Below, piece by piece: positions 54,483 to 64,000 of a stretch of 64,000 nucleotides of DNA. Made by a program: the position numbers and the translations under genes. The stretch is from Paralithodes platypus. Its lineage: Eukaryota > Arthropoda > Malacostraca > Decapoda > Lithodidae. The stretch covers positions 36,257,882-36,321,881 of the forward strand of contig CM064502.1 of NCBI GenBank assembly GCA_032716605.1. Reading direction: 5' to 3'. A model generated the notes under the pieces. That model had not been told where the DNA came from. It searched no databases and was given only the letters and a program-made list of their open reading frames with translations. The first letter of the stretch is position 1; every line of letters starts with the position of its first letter.

Positions 54483-54690
54483 TTAACCCATCTGTACCGT
54501 TGACGTCTTCTTAATTTTTGTTGTAGCTTTATTTAGTCGATTTTGTGCAGTTTAAGAAGCATCTGTGGTAGTAAAAAGTGTCAAGTGAGATAGTTCGAAG
54601 GCTGTTAATTGCTGGAGGCCCTTTTTTATCTGAATATCTAACAGTAGCTAGATTAAAGTTAAAGGATGGTCCCGGTAAACAAGGGGTTAA
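54483..54690. mobile_element. MITE family B copy (B6)
   Basis: TTAA at 54483-54486 and 54687-54690. Left ACCCATCTGTACCGTTGACG, right GGTCCCGGTAAACAAGGGG. Internal 'gcagtttaagaagcatctg' and 'gtggtagtaaaa'. Confidence 0.85.
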
Positions 54691-54773
54691 CTTTGAAGTT
54701 GGGTTTGTGAATCCTGGCACCATTCTGTCTGGGTCTTCACGTAGATATATCCCCGTGCCGCTGTTGAATCACT

Positions 54774-54774
<1 letters not shown>

Positions 54775-54805
<31 letters not shown>

Positions 54806-55085
54806 ATCGTTCTTCTGTAAGGTCTGCGTTAATATGTAAATCTCTCTCTGTGTCTCTCTCTCTCTCTCTCTCTCTACTAGAATTAAGTCCTGACCACCTT
54901 GTTTGGACCGTATGGTCTGCGTGGCCAGTGTATTTTATATATGTATCTAATCTCTCTCTTCTCTACTAGAATTAAGTCCTGACCACCTCGTTTGGATCGT
55001 AAGGTCTGTGTGGCCAGTGTATTTATGTAAATCTATGTCAATCTGTAAATCTCTGTCTGTCTGTCTCTCTCTGTCTCTCTCTGTC
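54775..55085. repeat. TC microsatellites with two tandem copies of repeat F
   Basis: Repeat F (inverse orientation: ctctactagaattaagtcct, then gaccacct, then ggccagtgtat) at 54874-54955 and 54957-55050, each bounded by (TC)n. Confidence 0.8.
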
Positions 55086-55161
55086 CTGCCATTCAGATGT
55101 TCTTTCTTAGTCTTCATCTCGCTTATTGGGAAGTCCCATTTTCCCTCCCTCCTCTCTTCCC

Positions 55162-55528
55162 TTAAAGGGAGACTGGCCGTTTGTTTGGTCTATTAATTCA
55201 TTTATTCATATATTGTTTTAGTTTCCTCCCTAGACCTCCATCAAGCTTAGAAAATACCCCATAGACCCCCTTCAATAATTTTGTACATTTTTCGGTAGAA
55301 TAATGTCCCGGCCGAAGGCCGGTTCCTCTTAAAATTGCAGGTTCGCTATCACTCGCCAGGAAATAATCGACACCTAAATGGCACGAAAGGTCTTTATATT
55401 GACAAAGTAATGGGGCGAAAGGTCTCAAAATCGCCAAACTAACGGAACGAACGTCTTAAAACCTCTAAACTTATATGCTAAACATGAGGGAGAAGGGGGT
55501 CCATAAAAAGCGAGTAATACCCCCTTAA
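55162..55528 (+). mobile_element. MITE family A copy (A13)
   Basis: TTAA at 55162-55165 and 55525-55528. Left end AGGGAGACTGGCCG, right end GTAATACCCCCTTAA. Hairpin CCGGCC-GAA-GGCCGG and iterons are intact. Confidence 0.9.
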
Positions 55529-55554
55529 ACCCTCGTTCATTTTACCTTGTCGCC

Positions 55555-55886
55555 TCGCCCCGCACTTCTCTTCATTTTACCTTCGTTTCTCTTGGTTTTC
55601 TCCATTTATCTTAAGTTCTCTTCATTTATCTTCACATATCTTCATTTATCTTCACATATCTTCACTTTTCTTCACATATCTTCATTTATCTTCATTTATC
55701 TTCACATATCTTCATTTATCTTCACATATCTTAATTTGTCTTCACACATCTTCATTTATCTTCACATATCTTCACTTTTCTTCACATATCTTTATTTGTC
55801 TTTACCTCTTTTCATTTCTCTTCACCTCTCTTCACTGTTCTTCACATATCTTCATTTATCTTCACATATCTTCATTTATCTTCACA
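55555..55886. repeat. ~20-bp minisatellite, left block
   Basis: Variants of 'ttcatttatcttcacatatc'. Continues after the SINE at 56439. Confidence 0.92.
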
Positions 55887-56438
55887 TTTTTTTTTTTTTT
55901 TTTTTTTCTATATTCCAACTTACTTCCTCTCGGGCATAGGCTGAGAGCCTTAACATTCACCGCTTTACAATGAACAGTGAAGCCCGTGAGGTCTTGTTCC
56001 AGTCTAGGGAGTGATACATGTGAAGCACGTAGAGTACAACGAGCACCTGCCATCTTGCCTTCACATGAGGCACGGTGCTCACTCATGGCCCGAAACGACC
56101 TCATCTCTGAAGCCACCTCGTTCCCGTGCTTCACTGTCTCACCCCATACACTCGGACTCTCACACTTACACACACAACGCCACCTGTTGAGCAGATAACT
56201 CACCAGGCATTGCACCCCTATAGCATATTTTGAATATGGGAATATTCATACAGTGCTATTTAATCAAGGAACAATGAGGGTATTTTATTGACGTTTCGGT
56301 GGGCTTCTGGTAATGCACTGATACCAGGTACAGCACAAATTCCATCCCAATAATATCTTCCCAATGATACATCAGGATTTGAACCCGGGACCTTTGGATT
56401 ACCAGGCCAGTGGCAAGACCACTCCACCACACCTCCCC
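55887..56438 (-). mobile_element. SINE S2, full copy, inside the minisatellite
   Basis: Poly-T (55887-55907) marks the 3' end. The head is at 56438 with box A TGGTGGAGTGG and box B GGTTCAAATCC. Minisatellite lies on both sides, so it inserted into the array. Confidence 0.85.
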
Positions 56439-56950
56439 TATCTTCATTTATCTTCACATATCTTCATTTATCTTCACATATCTTCACTTTTATTCACATA
56501 TCTTCATTTATCTTCACATATCTTCATTTATCTTCACATATCTTCATTTATCTTCACCTCTCTTAATTTATCTTCACATATCTTCATTTATCTTCACATA
56601 TCTTTATTTGTCTTTACCTCTTTTCATTTCTCTTCACCTCTCTTCACATATCTTCATTTATCTTCACATATCTTCATTTATCTTCACATATCTTCATTTA
56701 TCTTCACATATGTTCACTTTTCTTCACATATCTTCATTTATCTTCACATATCTTTATTTTTCTTCACACATCTTCATTTATCTTCACATATCTTCACTTT
56801 TCTTCACCTCTCTTTATTTATCTTCACATATCTTCATTTCTCTTTACCTATCTTAATTTATCTTAATTTTACCTTCGTTTCTCTCCATTTATCTTCATTT
56901 TTCTTTACCTATCTTCATTTCTCTTCACATCTCTTCATTTCTCTTTCCCT
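56439..56950. repeat. ~20-bp minisatellite, right block
   Basis: Same unit as 55555-55886. Long open frames of Leu/Ser/Phe/Ile type are read-through. Confidence 0.92.
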
Positions 56951-57004
56951 TAAATGAAGAACACCATGGATTATGTAAGCTATGCAACTTGTTTTGACGG
57001 ATAC

Positions 57005-57036
57005 ATTAATAATAATAATAATAAAATAAATGAGTA

Positions 57037-57081
<45 letters not shown>

Positions 57082-57152
57082 ATTACTACTACTACTACTA
57101 ATAATAATAATTATAATAATAATATCAATAATAATAATACTATTACTACTAT

Positions 57153-57184
<32 letters not shown>

Positions 57185-57205
57185 ATAATAATAATAGTAA
57201 TAAAT
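57005..57205. repeat. AAT/ACT microsatellite
   Basis: (AAT)n with (ACT)n blocks over about 200 bp. Confidence 0.95.
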
Positions 57206-57300
57206 AAAAACGTCGACCAGTCCTCTTGTTGAGTTGTTGGATCGAACGCGGGACTCAGGATATAGTGTTCCCACCGCTCCAAACAGGACAGTCCACCATC

Positions 57301-57590
57301 TTTAGGGGGTACTGCTTGGTTTTGAGTCTAGATAATTGTAGACACCCTTTCAAGATAAATTTGTAGGCTACATTTTTCGGTAGTTCTTTATAAAATTAGA
57401 GGTTCGTTATCGCTCGCCAGAAAGAAAATCGACACCTTAAGCACGAAAGGTCTTAATATTGATTAAAACAAATGAGGCGAAAGGTCTGAAAATCGCCAAG
57501 CTAACGGAACGAACGCCTTAAAACCTCAAAACTAATATGCTAAACATGAGGGAGAAGGGGTTCCAGAAAAAAACAAGTACTACCCCAATA
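57301..57590 (+). mobile_element. MITE family A copy (A14), internally deleted
   Basis: Left TTTAGGGGGTACTGCTTGG, right CAAGTACTACCCC. The left CTAGACC block and hairpin are largely lost. Iterons are present at 57425-57540. Confidence 0.75.
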
Positions 57591-57950
57591 ATATCAACAA
57601 ACACAAACATGTACCACACGATTCTTTGTTTTAATATCAGTTTTCAATTTTGTTGTTTACATTAGTTTTGTTCAGACACTCTTTCGTCAGAAATGTGAAT
57701 CAAACTTAGGTAGAATATCAACGAGCTTAAACTTGAAAAAATTGTTTGATATTGAAAAACTTCTTGAAGTAAATAAAATATCAATTAGTTGCTACGAGAA
57801 GCAATATTTCCTTTGGTTTAAATGGACATATTGTTTATTGTTATTATGAAACAACCACAACATTACTTAACTGCAGTCACTACCATGGCCAATTATATAT
57901 ACAAATATATTAACTAACTAAATATATACTATTAAAAGTTACTACAGTAT
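57591..57950. other. No recognisable gene or element
   Basis: AT-rich unassigned DNA. Confidence 0.5.
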
Positions 57951-57951
57951 A

Positions 57952-58452
57952 TCTACTTGTGCTATTTGTTCTGCCTATCATAGTAAAGTATATGGATGGA
58001 GTCATGAACGAAATACAAGGAAGAACAATGGATGTTGGTGTACCGTTGATAAGGGAGGGAAACGATTGGAAGCTACCTGTACTGCTGTTTGCCGATGATA
58101 GAGTTCTGATGAGCGATAGTGAATGGGAGTTCAAAGGTTTGGTAAATATGTTTGGAACAGTGTGTGAAAAACGGAATCTAAAGGTAAATGCTGGGAAGAG
58201 CAAGGTTATGGTCTTTGAAAAGGGTTCAGCCACAGACTGTGAGGTGAAGTTGAACGGTCAGGCTATGGAGAATGTCAGCTCATTTATGTATCTGGGCAGT
58301 GTGCTGAGTAATGATGGGTGTATGGATAAAGAAGTGCGTGAGAGGGTGCAACAGGGGAAGAGGGTTGTAGGAACACTAAAAACAGTAACAAGAAATAGGG
58401 TGGTCAGCATGGAAGTAAAGCAGACACTTGTCACAACCAACATTGCCTTTTT
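57952..58452 (+). pseudogene. Non-LTR reverse transcriptase fragment (second LINE type)
   Basis: Open frame with IVKYMDGVMNEIQGR, WKLPVLLFADDRVLMSDSEW (catalytic ADD box), MFGTVCEKRNLKVNAGKSKV and FMYLGSVLSNDGCMDKEV, then VRERVQQGKRVVGTLKTV. This is the palm/thumb region of an endonuclease-type LINE distinct from the other LINEs in the window. Both ends are truncated: nothing upstream of the palm and nothing after KQTL. There is no internal stop over about 165 codons, so it is not very old. Confidence 0.85.
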
Positions 58453-59007
58453 GCGTCCTTCATACAGATAGAACAGATATAATACAAACATATAACATTT
58501 GTTGAAATCGGAGACTGACTCTCACAATATTTTCACAGGGAATCTCTGGGATATGTTAATTCAGCCTGTGACTTCATCTATATAATGCTACTTGTTTACT
58601 CTACAGTACAGTGTGTGCGGTGCATGTTATATGTTACTGCAATGTTGGAAAGGCTGTTGTTATCAGTGTTGTCTATAACTAATGAAACCAGCTCTCTCAT
58701 CCTGAGCATGTGATAATATTCACATTATAATTGCAACACTGGTCTACTGCACCTCTGACGTCTGCCATTGCAGGGAGGGGTTGAGGGACTATGGGGATAA
58801 GTGGCAAACACATTACACATTTATTGCACACAAGTTAAACAGTTAGAATATGATGAACAGCAAACCTGTGGTAAATGTTAATAGTGGTAACAGTAAAATG
58901 TGTAGTATAATGTTGTGACCATAATACAACAGTCTACAACAAAGTTGGTGCACATTTTACAAGTTTCAACACTTATTTACATTTCCGGAACTGTTGACAT
59001 TCACTAC
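58453..59007. other. No recognisable gene or element
   Basis: Unassigned sequence. Confidence 0.5.
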
Positions 59008-59126
59008 TTATAAATACGACTATAATTAGACCATAAAGGTGTTTTAAATACGACTATAATTAGACCATAAAGGTGTTTTAAATACGACTATAATTAGACC
59101 ATAAAGGTGTTTTAAATACGACTATA
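59008..59126. repeat. 34-bp tandem repeat, 3.5 copies
   Basis: Unit contains 'aaatacgactataattagac' and 'cataaaggtgtttt'. Copies are almost identical. Confidence 0.92.
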
Positions 59127-59807
59127 ATTTATTTTTAATTTTAGCCAATCATCAAATTATTATGATAGCCAGAACAAATTGTACAAGCAGACAGTATATA
59201 TTTAGTTAGGCAATACTTTGTTTTAATAAATGGTCATAAGTTATACTTGTCTTCATAGTTTTGTTATAATAACATTAAGCAGTATATAAATGTTAAGCTA
59301 AAACATTATTTCTTCTCTCAGCAACTATCAAATATTATTATTTACTTCAAGAAGGATTTTAGACTTTTCAATATACAAAAATGTTGACAATTTTGAAACT
59401 CGTTGATAAACTAAGTAAAATAGATACAATTGTCTGGTGGAATAGCGATTTTTTTTTTTTTTTTTTTTTTTTATAAATAAAAGAACTCAAATGTTATTTG
59501 AAGAAAAAGAATCATGTGTTAAACTATCGTGTTGTTGATAATAATATACTGGACTGTCTTGTCTGGAGCGGTGTCAACTCTATACCTCGAGTTCCTGTCA
59601 AACCACCAACTCAAGAAGAAGCCCGACCTACATTATTATTATTAATAGTGTTATTATTTTTATTATTATCGTTATTGTTATTATTAATATTATGTTTTTT
59701 TATCATTATTATTATTATTATTATTATTATTGTTATTAAATCCCTGGAAGCCAGATCTATAATATACATAAACATGGTGTTTTCCTTCAAGAAAACCCTA
59801 TATTTAT
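59127..59807. other. AT-rich spacer with poly-T and AAT tracts
   Basis: Poly-T 59451-59473. (TTA)n 59633-59735. No gene recognised. Confidence 0.6.
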
Positions 59808-59942
59808 ATTTTATTAATTTCACCACAACACCAAACACCCCCAATGAAATTAATTCAAGTATATATGATCCGCCGGGATTCGAACCCGGGTTATCACACA
59901 CAGATTGTTGCCACCTTAACCATTACACCACCAGCACGGTGT
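59808..59942 (-). mobile_element. tRNA-derived SINE S3
   Basis: On the minus strand box A TGGTGTAATGG and box B GGTTCGAATCC lie in a tRNA-like 75-bp head, then the body 'aattaatttcattgggggtg' and 'ttggtgttgtggtgaaatta'. It is the cleanest S3 copy. The T-arm (CCCGGGTTCGAATCCCGGC) pairs well, but the acceptor ends were not shown to pair. Confidence 0.7.
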
Positions 59943-59952
59943 ATAATTGGAT

Positions 59953-60135
59953 TTAACCCCTTCTGTACCGGCGACGTATTATTAATTATATTCTAGCTTT
60001 ATTGAGACGATTCTGTGCGGTTTAACCAATTCACCAACATTACGTAATTTTCATCATATTTTGGTTACAAGAAGACGAATTTCTTTAGTAACATAGGTCC
60101 TTCTTAAACTGCTTAAAATCATTTAACAGAAATAT
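59953..60135. mobile_element. MITE family B copy (B7), right end decayed
   Basis: TTAA 59953-59956, left CCCCTTCTGTACCGGCGACG, 'gagacgattctgtgcggttt', and opposite 'ccttcttaaactgcttaaaa'. No clear right terminus. Confidence 0.65.
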
Positions 60136-61240
60136 TTACGATATAAAGGTATTACCTGTGTTATATGTTGTTATAGTATATTGTTATCCAAATATGTATT
60201 GCTTCAACCTGTTATGTTTACTAGTAATATATCATTTGAATATAATACTGAAAAGGTGCGTTGTTATTTGTGCGATTAGTTTGCTTGGGAAACATATTAA
60301 CTTGCTCATGTAGTGATGTATACCCTATGTGGTGGATTGTGTTCTTAGTATTTCATAATTATATTTTGCTTAAGCGTGTTTTCCACATAGCTATTTTAAT
60401 TAGTTCTTTTGCCTTTATATTGTCTTTGTCCTAGTTTTGGTTTGTATATTTTGCAAGTTTTACAATATAATTTATATATTGATGAATACATTAATATACC
60501 GTTATATCAAACATAACATATACACATATATAACTATAAAACAAACCAAGAGTAACTAAGAACAATTATATTCAAAACAGATAATCCATAATATAATAGT
60601 TAAAAATAAAAATAATTATTATTATAATTATTTACGCCAACTGACAGAGATACATGGATGATATTCATTAGCGGCCACCCCCTCGGGGATCAGTCCGTCT
60701 GGCAATAGATAAACAGATAAGTAATCATAATAACAACAAAATATGCTTAAATAGACCCATTAACATTGATAATATCAGCCAGTTGACGCTAGCGTGTTGA
60801 GTAGAACTAACATCTCTCACCGCTAGGTGAGATGTTTTCATAGAAATTTAAATTTGTTTGTGTTTTGTTGGTCCCCGTTGAGGGAGCTGGACGGAGCGTC
60901 TACAACATGACATCTCAACTGGTTAGGTTATTACCGAATTCTGAGCCGGACTAATAATCCGGTGATTAACAAATCCAATCAAATTAAATGAGAGAGGCAA
61001 CCCAACCCTCCCTCTCCAACTTTCCCCCTCCCTCTCCCCTCCCTCTACCCTATATGTCACGATCTGTGACATAGTCACTAAAGCGTCAGCTGCTTGGCCG
61101 GCAAGGAGGTGTGAGACAGAGTCTGAGGCAACACCTCCCTCCCTCTCCAACTTTCCCCCTCCCTAACTTCCTCCTCCCTCCTCTCTGTCTAACTTCTTCC
61201 CTCCCCTTTCTCTCCAATTTACTCCTTCTCAACCCCTTCT
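60136..61240. other. No recognisable gene or element
   Basis: AT-rich. A short hairpin (acatctctcacc-gcta-ggtgagatgt) sits at 60810-60837. CT-rich stretches at 61000-61060 and 61130-61215. Confidence 0.45.
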
Positions 61241-61245
<5 letters not shown>

Positions 61246-61277
<32 letters not shown>

Positions 61278-61430
61278 GACGCCGTAAATCCTGTGAAAGG
61301 GTGGCATTAGGCGTTTGTCACGAATTGCTAGGTCAAGTTGCCCAGGCTTGACATTTACCAATAACATTTTGACTGAAATGTATATAATTATATATATATT
61401 ATACTTTACACCTGCCTTCGTTATCAAGTA
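61246..61430 (-). other. Possible retroelement 3' end with poly-A tail
   Basis: Read on the minus strand, about 150 bp with an open frame (AIRDKRLMPPFHRIYGVYK) ends in a 30-A tract (61244-61274). The layout fits a truncated retrotransposed transcript. The family was not recognised. Confidence 0.35.
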
Positions 61431-62631
61431 TAATGTCCATGCACTGTAAACTACTTCTATATTATCATGTAGTGTGAGTGGCAGTTATATATTGGAATTA
61501 TCATAATTCAACGATGATATCATAATTATTTACTTAATGTCTAAATTATTAACATGCTCCGTGTGCTTCATGTTTGGGTCAGTTTATTCTTTATGACATT
61601 GTTAGATTTGATTCAGATTGTATATAACTGAAATCTGCTTTATATAGTGCAATGACAGTCATATAGTTCAATTATAGTCTGCTTTAACGAATTCGCTAAC
61701 AATAAGACGATTTGGTAAATATATAGATTTTGCAAGTATTTTGTATTTTTGATCCTTGTTTTGTTTTTGTGTTTGTCTTTAGAAAATTGCAAAAACAAAT
61801 ATAAAAAGTCAGTATTCATCAATCTTAAGATCCCCCCCCCCCCCCCCCGGACTTATTGAAATCGGCATCTATGTTGCCAGCAGGGGACCTAATTAGGTTG
61901 TGTAATAAATCAAAGAAGGAGGTGGGGCGAGAGGTGTCGGTCGCGAACCAACGCCAAACAAAATGGTGATCGAGTGAGAGGTGTGATATCTAGGTATTGT
62001 TTGTAGCGATTTAGGGCTTAAATTAACATTAATTACCGACGGTGTGGACATATATACCAATAAAGTACATGATATAACTAATTTATATTCCTAAATAATA
62101 TATCGATGGTTTCCACCCGGTGTAAAACTAAATATAAACAGACGATTTGATTAGACTAATGCTAAACTTATTATGTGGTCCAAGGTATAATTGAGTGTAA
62201 GAACCTTTGGTAGTCAATAGGTAAAACATACAATACATAACTGTCATCTGTTACCAATAAAGTAATGTACAATATGGTCTCTAAATCATTTTGTCTGCAT
62301 TTTTTTTGTTTTTCCTAAGATAGGGAAAACAGAGGAAGACAATTCTAAGCAATGAAAGCAGGGTCCATACACCTAATGCAGTCCATTATTCAGGACAAAC
62401 TTTGCAACAATTAGTTTGAAAATGTTGTGGATTACAAACACAGTTGCTAAAAGTTAAAGGTCAAAGGTTAAAGGTATCAGTGAATGATGGCCACAAGGGA
62501 GAACGGTAAAGATGTTCAAGGCACATTATAGCCATGAAGGCCAGCAAGTAGACATTCACCAAGTTAAGGTCTTGGGTGAAGAAACAAAAATATATAAAAA
62601 TAAAATAAACAAAATAAAAATAAAAACAACT
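61431..62631. other. No recognisable gene or element
   Basis: AT-rich with a C-run at 61831-61848. 61915-62000 is locally GC-richer but has no credible exon. Confidence 0.45.
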
Positions 62632-62712
62632 TTGCCGCCTTAAGCGGGGTCGATCCTGGGCTGAGCGAGGTTAAACTCCAAGACGCTCTGCACTTCACCA
62701 ACCAGCCGTTGA
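62632..62712 (-). other. tRNA-like SINE head, decayed
   Basis: On the minus strand box A-like TGGTGAAGTGC and box B-like GGATCGACCCC, spaced as in a tRNA. Confidence 0.4.
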
Positions 62713-63049
62713 TAATAGTGTGAACAGTTATAGGATGTGAATTATGAAAACAAACCAACATCAGAATGTCTGCACTGTGGAAGAGTAATTGTCAATTTAT
62801 GGGCCACTTGCGACTGTTAGGCAATAAGGAAGTTGGTTGTGATTATCGATATTATACAAAATTACCTGTTGAAATATGTTTGTAGTGCAAATATAAATAC
62901 ATAGAATAATTATGCAGTAAGCTATATGCTAATTTTAGAAGTTTACAGCTCCAACTTTCGTATAGCCTAAAGATCAGTGGTGAATTGCAACCTAGCAGTT
63001 ATGTAGGAGTTACTGGCTTCATTATCCCTTTGCCACCTTAATGTACTAT
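62713..63049. other. No recognisable gene or element
   Basis: Unassigned sequence. Confidence 0.45.
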
Positions 63050-63190
63050 AAGGAAGGGTATATGGATTTCAGCGGGTTAATTGAAATAGTGTTTACCCTT
63101 TACATTCGCACAGATCCCTCCTATGCTGTATAACATCGCCTACGATAGCCATACTTAACTGTCAAGACGCGTGATAAACCTGAAGGTGTA
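63050..63190. mobile_element. Decayed MITE family B half
   Basis: 'cagatccctcctatgctgta' and 'acatcgcctacgatagcc' match the right half of family B with several changes. Confidence 0.45.
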
Positions 63191-63284
63191 AAACAAAAGA
63201 TATATATTAATGACCAGAGTGACTCAACCCGATGTGACCTAGATGTGTGTGAATTTGTGTGGTTGTTTTTTTGTGTTCATTGTT

Positions 63285-63515
63285 TTTTTTTTCCTCCCTT
63301 TCGTTTAGCCCTATTAGTTTTGATATTTTAAGACGTTTGTCCCATTAGTTTGTCGATTTTGAGACTTTGCCCTATATATTTGCTGATATAAAGACCTTTC
63401 GTGCCATTTACTTGTCGATATTTTCCATGTGAGCTATCAAAATATGTACAAATTTAACTCAATGGGGGATCTTACGGGTGATTTCTAAGCTTGATAAAGG
63501 TCTGGGGAGCACACG
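63285..63515 (-). mobile_element. Decayed MITE family A copy (A15)
   Basis: Iterons in reverse orientation (gccctattagttttgatatt, tgtcccattagtttgtcga, agacctttcgtgccatt), then a truncated core (TGTACAAATTT) and 'gggggatcttacgggtg'. The hairpin is missing. Confidence 0.65.
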
Positions 63516-63529
63516 ATCCTCCCAGTTTT

Positions 63530-64000
63530 ACTCCATTTAGTGGAGCAGATAACTGCAAATTTCAGGAGAATCGTTCATTTACGGAAACAAGCACCAAATT
63601 TGGCACACATACTCCTTGGGGATTGGTCTTTTGATAAAACCCGTTAGCCACCTACAAATTCAAGATGGCCACCATTGAATATACAGAAATATTGCATTTC
63701 GCAATAAAATCGCAAAGACTTGTCCTATTTGAATGATCTTGGTGTCAAATCATACATTTTGCACTATGTAGAATCCGAATTTGGAACCATGGACTTACTC
63801 ACTAGCTTCCTTGTACCATAATATTAGTCCAGAAACCCTAATATTCTGCTAAATTAGAGGTTCATGTTACGTCTGACTCGGCTAAAATGCTTGGTAGTGT
63901 ATATCGTAGTAGTGTTAGAGGTTTAGTATAATAATAATAATAATAATATTTATTCAGTTAGCAATATACAGAGTTGGTACCACATAGTATGTTACAAATA
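63530..64000. other. Probable dispersed repeat, then AAT microsatellite
   Basis: 63580-63700 has 'caccaaatttggcacacata' and 'aattcaagatggccacc', phrases typical of a dispersed non-coding repeat. Boundaries are unknown and only one copy is in the window. (AAT)n near 63930-63950. It runs off the right edge. Confidence 0.3.

Noticed and set aside
55547..56957. Long Ser/Leu/Phe/Ile ORFs resembling membrane proteins
   Set aside because: 20-bp minisatellite read-through interrupted by a SINE.
57005..57282. Ser/Ile-rich ORF
   Set aside because: AAT/ACT microsatellite read-through.
59868..59942. Functional tRNA gene
   Set aside because: The T-arm is good, but the sequence continues into a repeated SINE body found at 37.6 kb.
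61900..62000. Promoter or first exon of a host gene
   Set aside because: Slightly GC-richer with AAAATGG, but the frame ends after four codons and no splice or core-promoter pattern is convincing.

Overview
This window looks like intergenic, repeat-saturated DNA from a eukaryote with a large genome, most likely an arthropod and plausibly a decapod crustacean. The reasons are dense GA/AT/CA/AAT microsatellites, piggyBac, Ty3/gypsy and several non-LTR retroelement families, tRNA-derived SINEs, and a short TTAGG tract (the arthropod telomere motif). The taxon is inference only. I found no exon of a host protein gene, no rRNA and no convincing functional tRNA. Every protein-coding signal comes from a mobile element.

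Layout. 1-5.5 kb: LINE remnants, one holding a palindromic MITE, a near-perfect foldback element and a frameshifted piggyBac transposase. 5.5-12.3 kb: MITE family A (TTAA-flanked, 32-bp internal iterons, central hairpins), related family D, and two minisatellites (24 and 53 bp). 12.35-23.35 kb: three MITE B copies joined end to end, running into a 38-bp minisatellite that is split by a 5.4-kb piggyBac-type element with an intact catalytic domain. 23.4-43.2 kb: SINEs, more A/B/D MITEs, foldback elements, LINE fragments and many simple repeats. 43.5-52.9 kb: a complete Ty3/gypsy-type insertion with 1.85-kb LTRs and a 4-bp target duplication, inserted in a family D MITE. Its pol order is unusual, with integrase remnants upstream of reverse transcriptase. 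A 631-bp piggyBac-type MITE interrupts its gag. 53-64 kb: nested MITEs, minisatellites, SINEs, a LINE fragment and AT-rich DNA with little recognisable content.

How the parts interact. Nearly all the short elements are flanked by TTAA, the piggyBac target. The intact transposase belongs to an element whose right-end architecture (two 10-bp palindromes 34-35 bp apart, the second ending 19 bp from TTAA) is shared by two short elements elsewhere, so they can be read as master and dependants. Two minisatellites have repeat units that contain a MITE terminus plus adjacent flank, which suggests that MITE ends seeded the tandem arrays. Repeat coordinates away from TTAA, LTR or poly-A boundaries are approximate.
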